Assembly (NCBI GenBank): GCA_910587375.1
Contig: CAJULR010000015.1
Span: forward strand, 3,096 to 67,095
Length of the DNA stretch: 64,000 bases
Direction of reading: 5' to 3'
Source: Candidatus Gastranaerophilales bacterium
GTDB taxonomy: Bacteria; Cyanobacteriota; Vampirovibrionia; Gastranaerophilales; Gastranaerophilaceae
Under the pieces are notes generated by a model. That model was not told the DNA's origin. It worked only from the letters and a program-made list of their open reading frames with translations, and made no database searches. Below are positions 33,130-40,751 of this stretch, piece by piece; position 1 is the stretch's first letter; each line of letters opens with the position of its first letter. The position numbers were made by a program, and so were the translations under genes.

Positions 33130-34285
33130 TAAAAATAATATACAAAATGAAGAACAGATAAAAGAAACTGCGACAAAACCTGCCCAGGAAGAACAAGAAG
33201 AAAGCCCTGAAAAACAACAGGAACCAGAACAACAGCAAAACGGACAGTCTTGCGGGCAAAAAGAAATTTTTGTATATTCTGAAATTGTTGAAAACAAAGG
33301 TGTAAAAGAATTTCACCCCGTAGCTTTTGAACTTTTATCTGCAGCAAGAAACCTTGCAAAAGAATATGGAGAAGAAACAAAGGTTTCAGCCATAATTTGT
33401 ACGGATGAAAACCTTGAAAATATGGACTTTTTAAAAACAGAACTCTACAAAGGCGGAGCAGATAAGCTTTATTTTATAAAAGATGAAAAAATTAAAAGCC
33501 ACATAGGAAAAGCCCGCACCATAACTGAACTTTGCAAACTTAAAAACCCTGAAATATTTTTAATTGGCGCAACTGTTGAAGGAAGAAGCATGGCACCCTT
33601 GATTTCATCCGCGCTTGATACGGGCCTTACGGCAGATTGCACAAAACTTGAAATAACAGATTTTAAGGATGAAAAAAGACTCGCAGCAACAAGGCCAACT
33701 TTTGGCGGGCAGTTAATGGCAACAATTTTATGTAAAAAATTACCGCAAATGGCGACTGTTCGCCCTTCCGTACTTAAAAAAAATGAAGAAATTTATAAAA
33801 ATGAGGGTGAATTTGAAGAATTTATGCCAAATATGGCAGATTTTACCGACCCTATCAAACTTTTAGGGTGCGAGGCCATTAAAAATAAACTCTCATCAGA
33901 ACTTGAAAATGCGCAGATAATCGTTGCGGGCGGAAAAGGCCTTAAATCTGAAGAAAACTTTGAAAAATTAAAAACGTTTGCAAGGCTGATAGGCGCCACA
34001 GCGGCAGGTTCCAGAGGGGCCGTTGATATGGGCCTTATAGAAAAAGAATATCAAATCGGCCAAACGGGAAAAACCGTTTCCCCAAAGGTTTATATAGCAT
34101 TTGGAATTTCGGGTGCCATACACCATATAGCAGGAATTGAAAATTCAAAAAAAATTATTGCAATAAATACGGATGAAAACGCTCCCATTTTCCAAAACGC
34201 AGATGTAAAAATTGTAAAAGACGCTTCTTGTGTTTTGGATGAACTCATTAAAGAGCTTGAAACGGAGCCTGAAGAAAAATCATAA
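33107..34285 (+). CDS. etfA: electron transfer flavoprotein alpha subunit with N-terminal extension
   Basis: 392 residues. The C-terminal FAD domain is intact: GSRGAVDMGLIEKEYQIGQTG, SPKVYIAFGISGAIHHIAG and INTDENAPIFQNADV. The regular EtfA fold begins at EIFVYSEI (about residue 53). Before it is an extra ~50-residue tail, first lysine-rich (ARKKKHNKNN) and then Glu/Gln-rich, unusual for EtfA. The gene overlaps etfB by 23 nt with GGGAAG before the ATG, so subunits are made in a coupled way. Confidence 0.93.
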   Translation: MARKKKHNKNNIQNEEQIKETATKPAQEEQEESPEKQQEPEQQQNGQSCGQKEIFVYSEIVENKGVKEFHPVAFELLSAARNLAKEYGEETKVSAIICTDENLENMDFLKTELYKGGADKLYFIKDEKIKSHIGKARTITELCKLKNPEIFLIGATVEGRSMAPLISSALDTGLTADCTKLEITDFKDEKRLAATRPTFGGQLMATILCKKLPQMATVRPSVLKKNEEIYKNEGEFEEFMPNMADFTDPIKLLGCEAIKNKLSSELENAQIIVAGGKGLKSEENFEKLKTFARLIGATAAGSRGAVDMGLIEKEYQIGQTGKTVSPKVYIAFGISGAIHHIAGIENSKKIIAINTDENAPIFQNADVKIVKDASCVLDELIKELETEPEEKS

Positions 34286-34358
34286 GAAATAAAGGGTAGT
34301 ACCGTGCCTTCTCCTGCACACGAATTTTACTAAGAAATCGGTAGGGAAAGGAGGCAAT

Positions 34359-34433
34359 ATGAAAATGCAGATAATAAAAGCTGCCATAATAGCACTTATA
34401 GCAGCTTTAAAAATTATTCTAATTTTCTTATAG
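34359..34433 (+). CDS. 24-residue hydrophobic micropeptide (type I toxin-like)
   Basis: ATG preceded by AAAGGAGG at 5 nt. The product, MKMQIIKAAIIALIAALKII followed by four more hydrophobic residues, has 8 Ile, 4 Leu and 5 Ala out of 24 and would be one short membrane helix with three Lys. The codons for the hydrophobic centre are a hairpin: AAAGCTGC (34377-34384) pairs with GCAGCTTT (34401-34408). TAGTACC (34297-34303) and GGTACTA (34434-34440) can pair across the whole gene. No downstream gene on this strand, so a leader-peptide role is unlikely. Compare Ibs/Sib, TisB and Fst type toxins. Matching locus at 51508. Confidence 0.6.
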   Translation: MKMQIIKAAIIALIAALKIILIFL

Positions 34434-34443
34434 GGTACTAAGT

Positions 34444-34478
34444 GAAGCCTCAAGGAAGTAGCATTTCTTTGGGGCTTC
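34444..34478 (+). repeat. hairpin downstream of micropeptide 1
   Basis: GAAGCC (34444-34449) with GGCTTC (34473-34478), extended by a partly paired inner stem (TCAAGGAA/TTTCTTTG). It is followed by CCCC then an A/T run, so it may stop the sense message or, read from the other strand, form the body of the antisense RNA. Confidence 0.55.
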
Positions 34479-34491
34479 CCCCTATATTTAC

Positions 34492-34519
34492 ATTATATAC
34501 TAAGTTTTATTTTTTTCAA
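34492..34519 (-). promoter_or_regulatory. convergent (antisense) promoter opposite micropeptide 1
   Basis: Minus-strand TTGAAA (34519-34514), 16-bp spacer, TATAAT (34497-34492). Transcription would run left through the hairpin and the micropeptide gene. It sits immediately beyond the dnaJ-like stop codon. Same boxes and same spacing as at 51627-51654. Confidence 0.6.
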
Positions 34520-35629
34520 TTACTCTGTTTCCATAGCCCTAAGCTTTTTGTAGAGTTCAATTTCGTTGTCGGAAATTGTCTTTGGAAGCACAATTGAAAT
34601 TTTCACATTCAAATTCCCGGCACCGCCCTCTTTTTTAGGCAGACCAAGCCCTTTCAACCTTAAAAGCTTTCCACTGCTTGTTTTTTCAGGAATTGTAATT
34701 GTAACTTTACCATCAGGCGTTTCAACCTCTTTTTTACCCCCTAAAACCGCAAGGGAAGGTGTAATTTCAACGGTTTTTGTTAAATCTTCCCCGTCAATTA
34801 CAAAATTTGGATCCTTAATTTTTACGGTTAAATATAAATCGCCTTTTCGGCCGGATTCATCGCTTCTGCCTTCATTCTTAAGGCGAATTTTCTGCCCTTC
34901 TTTTACAAATTTTGGAATTTTAACAGATAAATTTTTCAAGTTCCGCTCAATGCCAGAACCTGCGCAGTGAGAACAAAAACCACCATGAGATACACCGCCG
35001 CAGTATCTGCATTTTTGATAATCGGTTATTGTAATGCTTTTTGTGCCGCCATTTATAATGTCTTTCACGGTTAAAACAAGGTTTTGGTTTATATCAAGAC
35101 CCTCTTTTTGCGCTGCATTCGGGTTATCTCTTCTTCTTGAAGCAGACCTTGGGTCTGAGCCCATTGAGCCCATGCCGGGCCCCGCCCCGCCTGAATAGAA
35201 ACTGCCCCCGCCAAACATATCATTATTAAAACCCCTGCCATAGGATGTTTTGGCCCCGCCTGACATTAAATCGCCAAATATTGCGCTGAAAAAGTCTGAA
35301 AATCCGCCTGCATTGCCGCCAAAGTTGCCGCCACGGGCACCTCCTTGTGCAAACTGTGAAAAATCAAAGCCTCCAAAACCGCCCATAGAAGGGTCAAAAT
35401 CCGCCCCGTTTTGGAACCCGGAGCCTAAAGTATCATATCTTTGACGTTTTTCCTTGTCCCCTAATACTTCATAGGCTTCGTTTATATCTTTAAACTTTTC
35501 TTCAGCCCCTTTTTCTTTGTTAACATCAGGGTGATATTTACGCGCAAGCTTTCTATAAGCAGATTTTATCTCTGTTTCGCTTGCTTCTCTTTTTACGCCT
35601 AAAATTTCATAGTAGTCTTTATATTTCAT
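34520..35629 (-). CDS. DnaJ-family co-chaperone with reduced zinc region
   Basis: 369 residues. J domain at residues 1-70 with HPD (YRKLARKYHPDVNK), a long Gly/Phe/Ser-rich linker, then only two CxxC motifs (CRYC and CSHC, one zinc site) instead of the four CxxCxGxG repeats of DnaJ. Two beta C-terminal substrate domains follow (SVKIPKFVKEGQKIRLKNEG; SLAVLGGKKEVETPDGKV). It is therefore between DnaJ and CbpA types. It stimulates DnaK ATPase and binds unfolded clients. grpE and dnaK are not adjacent. Confidence 0.9.
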   Translation of the reverse strand: MKYKDYYEILGVKREASETEIKSAYRKLARKYHPDVNKEKGAEEKFKDINEAYEVLGDKEKRQRYDTLGSGFQNGADFDPSMGGFGGFDFSQFAQGGARGGNFGGNAGGFSDFFSAIFGDLMSGGAKTSYGRGFNNDMFGGGSFYSGGAGPGMGSMGSDPRSASRRRDNPNAAQKEGLDINQNLVLTVKDIINGGTKSITITDYQKCRYCGGVSHGGFCSHCAGSGIERNLKNLSVKIPKFVKEGQKIRLKNEGRSDESGRKGDLYLTVKIKDPNFVIDGEDLTKTVEITPSLAVLGGKKEVETPDGKVTITIPEKTSSGKLLRLKGLGLPKKEGGAGNLNVKISIVLPKTISDNEIELYKKLRAMETE

Positions 35630-35756
35630 ATTTTTATATTAATTCAAATTTCAAAAAACTTTGTCAAACTTAATCTTTTATTAATAAATTATTTTAAAAT
35701 TGCAAAAAATCCATCCGCCAAAAGGCGATAAACATTTTAAACCCTTAAAATAAGAA

Positions 35757-36608
35757 TTAGTGTTTTTTCTTATACCTTTTGCCGTCAACTTCATGCACAT
35801 TTTCAATTGCAATAAAAGCCGTAGGGTCAATTGCACTCACCACATCTTTAATCTTTGGAATTTCGATTTTTGTAATTACGCAATAAACCATTTTAGATTT
35901 TGCACCTGAATATCCACCCTCTGCAGCAAGATATGTAACGCTTTTATCAAGCTTTTTCATAATTTCTTTGCCGATTTCTTCATATTTCGGGCTCATAATA
36001 AAGACGGATTTTGCTTCACTCATCCCTTGCAAAACAAGGTCTATTGCTTTTGAAGCGATAAAATATGTCACAGCGGAATACATGGCTTTATCCACGCCGT
36101 AAACAAAACCTGCAATTGCGAAAATAAAGACATTAAAGAACATTACAATTTCGCCAACCCCGAAAGGGTATCTTTTTGCAATTTTTATGGCCAAAATTTC
36201 TGTCCCGTCAAGCGCAGCGTTGCTTTTTAGAACAAAACCGACCCCGATTCCTAAAATTATCCCGCCAAAAATTGCTGCAATTAAAGTGTCTTGGGTAAAT
36301 TCAAAACCTGTTTCCAAAAATAATTCGGAAAAAAGAGAGAGCATAATGACGCCATAAAACATTTGGCAGACAAACATCTTGCCAAATTTTTGAAACGCCA
36401 TAACGACAAAAGGCAGGTTAAAAAGGATTAAAAACAAACCAAAAGGCAGTTTTGTTAAATAGTTTGCCATAATCGCAAGGCCTACAACGCCCCCGTCGAT
36501 TACATCTCTTGGAATTAACACGCATTCAATTGCAAATGCCGCAATTATACACCCAAGCGTAATAAATATTAATCTTAATAATAAAGTTTTTAAAAATCCT
36601 TTAGCCAT
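35757..36608 (-). CDS. YitT family membrane protein
   Basis: 283 residues: five hydrophobic segments (DUF161 part, with IPRDVIDGGVVGLAIM and LNSNAALDGTEILA-like KSNAALDGTEILA) followed by a soluble C-terminal DUF2179 domain (VTYLAAEGGYSGAKSKMVYCVI). Common in Firmicutes and gut bacteria; function unsettled, possibly transport. Divergent from the binding-protein gene with only 22 bp between starts. Confidence 0.88.
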   Translation of the reverse strand: MAKGFLKTLLLRLIFITLGCIIAAFAIECVLIPRDVIDGGVVGLAIMANYLTKLPFGLFLILFNLPFVVMAFQKFGKMFVCQMFYGVIMLSLFSELFLETGFEFTQDTLIAAIFGGIILGIGVGFVLKSNAALDGTEILAIKIAKRYPFGVGEIVMFFNVFIFAIAGFVYGVDKAMYSAVTYFIASKAIDLVLQGMSEAKSVFIMSPKYEEIGKEIMKKLDKSVTYLAAEGGYSGAKSKMVYCVITKIEIPKIKDVVSAIDPTAFIAIENVHEVDGKRYKKKH

Positions 36609-36630
36609 GGTTTTATGATAAAATAAAAAA

Positions 36631-37443
36631 ATGAAAAAAGTAAGTATATTTTTATCGATATTTTTTTGTTTTATAGTCCTTTTGGGCCTGTTTGGCTGTG
36701 CAAACCCAAACAGAGAGCCAAAAGACCTGCTTGCAAGAATAAAATTCAGAAATAAAATAATTATCGGAATAAAAAATGACTCAAAACCCTTTGGCTATGT
36801 TGAAGATGGTGAATTAAAAGGTTTTGACGTTGATGTTGCAAAAAGCATTTCAAAAAACCTTCTTGGAGATGACAAGGGTGAACTCATTGAATTTGTAATC
36901 GTAACGCCTGAATCAAGAATAAGCGATTTAAACTCCGGAAATGTCGATATTGTAATTGCAACAATGAGTATCAGCGCAAAAAGAACCCATATAATTGATT
37001 TTACAAACCCCTATTTTGTTGCAGGCCAAGCCTTAATGGTTAAAGAATCTTCTAAGATAAATTCAATAGAAAGCCTGAACACAAGAAGGGCAGGGATTAT
37101 CCTTGGCACAACAGGCGAAAAAACAATAAGACAGCTTGCCCCAAACGCAACGGTTATTGCAAAGAAAAATTATAACGAAGCTTTTGGCCTCTTAAAAGAA
37201 GACAAAGTGGACGCAATTTTAGCGGACGACAGCATTTTATATGGTTTTATTATTGATAATAAAGGATATAAAATCCTTCCTGCAAGATATACAAAGGAAT
37301 TTTATGCAATCGCGCTTCGCCAGGGAGATGAAAACAAAGAATTAAAAGAAGCTTTGAATAAAATTTTAAACCACATGCAACAATCTGGAAAACTCAACAG
37401 AATAAAGGAGAAATGGATTCCAAATTTACATAAAGACGCCTAA
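36631..37443 (+). CDS. amino-acid ABC transporter substrate-binding lipoprotein
   Basis: 270 residues. Signal peptide with lipobox (LGLFGCAN, lipid-modified Cys27), then an SBP_bac_3 domain: IIIGIKNDSKPFGY, KGFDVDVAKSI, LNSGNVDIVIATMSISAKRTHIIDFTNPYF. It binds polar amino acids outside the inner membrane for an ABC importer; permease and ATPase genes are not next to it, so it is an orphan or works with a distant transporter. A -10-like TATGAT (36614-36619) leaves at most about five leader nucleotides before the ATG. Confidence 0.9.
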   Translation: MKKVSIFLSIFFCFIVLLGLFGCANPNREPKDLLARIKFRNKIIIGIKNDSKPFGYVEDGELKGFDVDVAKSISKNLLGDDKGELIEFVIVTPESRISDLNSGNVDIVIATMSISAKRTHIIDFTNPYFVAGQALMVKESSKINSIESLNTRRAGIILGTTGEKTIRQLAPNATVIAKKNYNEAFGLLKEDKVDAILADDSILYGFIIDNKGYKILPARYTKEFYAIALRQGDENKELKEALNKILNHMQQSGKLNRIKEKWIPNLHKDA

Positions 37444-37498
37444 TGTGGTATAATTTCCCTTGAAAAACGGATAGAAATAGTAAATAGGGAAATAAAAA

Positions 37499-39613
37499 AT
37501 GGAAGTTAAAAAAAGACATGCCTTTTGGGAAGTAATCTTCTGGATTGTGCTTTTGGCAGGCATTTATATGTCATTCGGTGTTTACGTAAAAGGTCTTAAA
37601 TCAATATTTGTAGGCATTATTGCAGGTATGTGTGCACTTTTGTTTGCAGCACTTAAAACGCAAAAAATTATGTCCGAAAGCAGGGGTAACGAAGAGATGA
37701 GCACCATCTCAAACCACATCTACCACGGCGCTATGGCCTTTTTAAAAAGAGAATATAAAATTTTATCACTCTTTGTCATTGTTGTAGCTCTTTTAATCGG
37801 CGCGTTCTTAAGCCCACAGACGGCTATATGCTTCCTTTGCGGCGCGATATGCTCTGCCGTTGCAGGGTTTATCGGAATGACTGTTTCAACAAAATCAAAC
37901 TCAAGAACAGCAAATGCAGCAGCAAAATCCTTAAATTCGGCCTTTAAAATTGCTTTCTCGGGCGGCGTTGTAATGGGCATGACGGTTGTAGGCCTCGGCC
38001 TTTTGGGGCTTACAGTTCTTTATTATATCTTTAAAGACCACGAAATTGTAAATGGTTTTGCCTTGGGCGCAAGCTCTATTGCCCTTTTTGCCCGTGTTGG
38101 CGGCGGGATATTCACAAAAGCTGCTGATGTAGGTGCAGATTTAGTCGGTAAAGTAGAAGCAGGAATTCCTGAAGATGACCACAGAAACCCTGCCGTTATT
38201 GCAGATAACGTTGGTGACAACGTAGGAGATGTTGCCGGAATGGGCGCAGACCTTTTTGAATCTTACGTAGGGTCAATAATTGCTTCAATCACGCTTGGTG
38301 CGCTCAGTCTTAACCTTCGCGGCGCGTTTTTACCAATTATCCTTGCAGGGATAGGGATTTTCTCTTCAATTATTGCTGTATATTTTGTAAGAACAAAAGA
38401 AAACGGCAGCCCGATGTTTGCCCTTCAATTAGGAACAACAGGCACAATGGTAATTTCCCTCATTGCTTCATACTTTTTAATTATGAATTGGTTCCCAAAA
38501 GAACTGGGCGGTTATGGCATATTCTTTGCTCTTTTAATCGGTATCGTTGCAGGAACCTTAATCGGATATTTAACAGAATATTTCACATCTTATAATTTTA
38601 TGCCTGTTAAAAGAATTGCAAAATCAACGGAAACAGGCACCGCCACAACCGTTATTTCAGGGCTTGACGTTGGCATGATGAGCACATTCTTCCCGATGGT
38701 TATTATAAGTTTAGCCACAATCGGCTCCTTCCTTGTAATTGGCGGTATGCAAAATTACACTCTCGGTGTTTACGGCATAAGCATTGCGGCTGTCGGAATG
38801 CTCTCAAGCGTTGGAATGATTGTTGCAGTGGACGCTTATGGCCCGATTTCAGACAACGCAGGCGGCATTGCGCAAATGGCAAACCTTGATAAAGTTGTAA
38901 GAGAAAGAACCGACAAGCTTGATTCTGTCGGAAACACAACGGCTGCAATCGGAAAAGGCTTTGCAATCGGCTCGGCGGCCCTTACGGCCCTTGCCCTTCT
39001 TTGCGCTTATGCAACAGTTGTAAACCTTGAAGATATCGACATTTTAAACCCCTTTGTAACAGCTGGTGTGCTCTTTGGAGCTTCTTTGCCGTTCCTTTTC
39101 TGCTCTTTAACAATGGGCGCTGTTGGCCGTGCCGCAGGAAAAATGGTGGATGAAGTAAGACGCCAGTTTAGAGAAAATCCCGGCATTATGACAGGGGAAA
39201 CCCAACCCAATTACAAAAAATGCGTTGATATTTCAACAAAAGCAGCAATTTTTGAAATGCTTCTTCCGGGCATTCTTGCAATTGGTGCTCCGCTTGTTGT
39301 GGGGCTTGGGGTTGGCACGCTTGTTGATAAAACAATCGGCGCACAGGCTCTTGGCGGTATGCTTATGGGAGCAATTGCAACGGGCGTTTGCCTTGCAATT
39401 ATGATGGCAAACACAGGCGGCGCTTGGGATAACGCTAAAAAATATATCGAAGAAGGACACTTTGGAGGAAAAGGCTCCGCACAGCACGCAGCAAGCGTTG
39501 TGGGCGATACAATAGGCGACCCCTTCAAAGACACATCAGGCCCTTCTTTAAACATTTTAATCAAACTTATGACCATTGTGTCATTAGTCTGTGCGACATT
39601 GTTTATTGCCTAG
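37499..39613 (+). CDS. hppA: membrane pyrophosphatase, K+-dependent type
   Basis: 704 residues, about 16 helices. Active-site motifs: DVGADLVGKVEAGIPEDDHRNPAVIADNVGDNVGDVAGMGADLFESY. It hydrolyses PPi and pumps H+ or Na+. GNTTAAIGKG puts Ala482 at the position that is Lys in K+-independent enzymes, so it should need K+; whether it moves H+, Na+ or both depends on a few helix residues I cannot settle here. The gene follows the binding-protein gene by 55 bp. It lets biosynthetic PPi energise the membrane in a fermentative cell. Confidence 0.95.
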   Translation: MEVKKRHAFWEVIFWIVLLAGIYMSFGVYVKGLKSIFVGIIAGMCALLFAALKTQKIMSESRGNEEMSTISNHIYHGAMAFLKREYKILSLFVIVVALLIGAFLSPQTAICFLCGAICSAVAGFIGMTVSTKSNSRTANAAAKSLNSAFKIAFSGGVVMGMTVVGLGLLGLTVLYYIFKDHEIVNGFALGASSIALFARVGGGIFTKAADVGADLVGKVEAGIPEDDHRNPAVIADNVGDNVGDVAGMGADLFESYVGSIIASITLGALSLNLRGAFLPIILAGIGIFSSIIAVYFVRTKENGSPMFALQLGTTGTMVISLIASYFLIMNWFPKELGGYGIFFALLIGIVAGTLIGYLTEYFTSYNFMPVKRIAKSTETGTATTVISGLDVGMMSTFFPMVIISLATIGSFLVIGGMQNYTLGVYGISIAAVGMLSSVGMIVAVDAYGPISDNAGGIAQMANLDKVVRERTDKLDSVGNTTAAIGKGFAIGSAALTALALLCAYATVVNLEDIDILNPFVTAGVLFGASLPFLFCSLTMGAVGRAAGKMVDEVRRQFRENPGIMTGETQPNYKKCVDISTKAAIFEMLLPGILAIGAPLVVGLGVGTLVDKTIGAQALGGMLMGAIATGVCLAIMMANTGGAWDNAKKYIEEGHFGGKGSAQHAASVVGDTIGDPFKDTSGPSLNILIKLMTIVSLVCATLFIA

Positions 39614-39633
39614 AATTGGGTTAAAACAAAGGC

Positions 39634-40074
39634 GTGAGCGTTAAAAACGAAAAATTCTTAATAGAAACAAACGGATTAACAGACATCATCGATTTAACTT
39701 TAAAAATCGGTGATGTCGTAAAACAATCCGCTAAAGGCTTAAACGACGGCAATGATGTAAAAAATGCCGTCGTTCACATTTTTTCACCGGGCTCTACCGT
39801 TTCAATTACAACAACTGAATATGAGCCAGGATTGATTAAAGACATTCCTGAAATTTTGGATGAATTAATCCCGATGGAAAAAGCCTATCACCACGATAAA
39901 ACCTGGCATGACGGAAACGGATATGCACACCTCAGGGCTTCAATCATTGGAAACGGGATTTCTGTGCCTTTTATAAACGGAGAATTAGAGCTTGGCACGT
40001 GGCAGCAGGTTGTTTTAATCGATTTTGATAACAAACCAAGAACAAGAAGCGTAATAGTGCAGATTGTGTATTAA
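39634..40074 (+). CDS. YjbQ/UPF0047 family protein
   Basis: 146 residues from a GTG. HDGNGYAHLRASIIGNGISVPFINGELELGTWQQVVLIDFDN is the conserved core of this compact beta fold, with His residues that line a metal/phosphate pocket; E. coli YjbQ shows weak thiamine phosphate synthase activity. 20 bp after hppA, probably same operon. Physiological role uncertain. Confidence 0.88.
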   Translation: MSVKNEKFLIETNGLTDIIDLTLKIGDVVKQSAKGLNDGNDVKNAVVHIFSPGSTVSITTTEYEPGLIKDIPEILDELIPMEKAYHHDKTWHDGNGYAHLRASIIGNGISVPFINGELELGTWQQVVLIDFDNKPRTRSVIVQIVY

Positions 40075-40076
40075 AA

Positions 40077-40184
40077 TTAGTTTTTCTTTGCTTTTTTTTC
40101 ATCACCTGAAACGGCGTAAAACAAAATACTCATAAGTCCGAATAAGCCCACTAAAGCTCCACACATTGCAATATTCGCTATCAT
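40077..40184 (-). CDS. 35-residue membrane micropeptide
   Basis: Starts at an ATG that overlaps the previous gene's stop as ATGA; GGGGAG lies 5 nt upstream. Sequence begins MIANIAMCGALVGLFGLMS, a single hydrophobic helix up to about residue 25, then a charged tail ending DEKKAKKN, i.e. a small positive-inside (or tail-in) membrane protein. No family known to me. It forms an operon with the 64-residue gene and lies divergent from an HTH gene, which suggests a small regulated membrane module. Confidence 0.6.
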   Translation of the reverse strand: MIANIAMCGALVGLFGLMSILFYAVSGDEKKAKKN

Positions 40185-40375
40185 TTTAACTCCCCTGTTT
40201 CAAACTTCATACATTCAAAATTCATTTCATCTGCTTTTTTGTGCAAAATTTTTGCAATTGTTTGTATTTTTGCAACTTCTTCATCATCACTTTTCTTGCA
40301 AAATTCACAAAGAACAGAAGATATATTATAAATATCTTCTGCCAATGTGCATAAAAGTTTATACTTTTTATCCAT
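40181..40375 (-). CDS. small helical protein, paralogue of 8220-8408
   Basis: 64 residues, helical, acidic, with LAEDIYNISSVLCEFCKKSDDEE and AKILHKKADEMNFECMKFE. Nearly colinear with the 62-residue product at 8220. First gene of an operon with the membrane micropeptide. Divergent from an XRE regulator (75 bp between starts), as its paralogue is divergent from a small HTH-like gene. Function unknown. Confidence 0.6.
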   Translation of the reverse strand: MDKKYKLLCTLAEDIYNISSVLCEFCKKSDDEEVAKIQTIAKILHKKADEMNFECMKFETGELK

Positions 40376-40449
40376 AAAATTTCCTAAATAATTTTAATCC
40401 TATGTATTTTATAGGCTTATTACTCAAAGATTAACATTAAAATTAAATA

Positions 40450-40668
40450 ATGGCAAATGATTTACAACAAATTAAAGAAAAAATCGGAAAAAATATTGCC
40501 GAATATAGAAAAAAGGCGGGTATCAGCCAGCTTAAACTTTCTTTAATGGTTGAATCAGGCGAAGATTACATTTCTCATATAGAATGCGGAAGATATTTCC
40601 CAAGTGTAAAATTAATGTACAAAATTTCAAAAGCCTTGAACGTAGAGTTGTTTGAACTGTTTAGATAA
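40450..40668 (+). CDS. XRE-family HTH regulator
   Basis: 72 residues: single HTH_3 domain (IGKNIAEYRKKAGISQLKLSLMVESGEDYISHIECGRYFPSVKLMYKISKALNVELFELFR in sequence order, with recognition helix GEDYISHIEC). Likely controls the divergent small-protein/micropeptide operon and itself. Similar in length to the HTH gene at 22295 but not close in sequence. Confidence 0.88.
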   Translation: MANDLQQIKEKIGKNIAEYRKKAGISQLKLSLMVESGEDYISHIECGRYFPSVKLMYKISKALNVELFELFR

Positions 40669-40709
40669 TTATATCCCCTTAAATACTGCTTAACATATCT
40701 TAAAATATG

Positions 40710-40733
40710 GTGTAGAATTGTTTTAAACTACAC
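40710..40733. promoter_or_regulatory. GTGTAG-N12-CTACAC inverted repeat upstream of pepP
   Basis: Half-sites at 40710-40715 and 40728-40733, the right half running into CTATATAA, a -10-like run. The same half-sites with an 8-bp gap overlap the promoter of the toxin-antitoxin genes at 55578-55597. Confidence 0.4.
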
Positions 40734-40751
40734 TATATAAAAAGGCACGCC

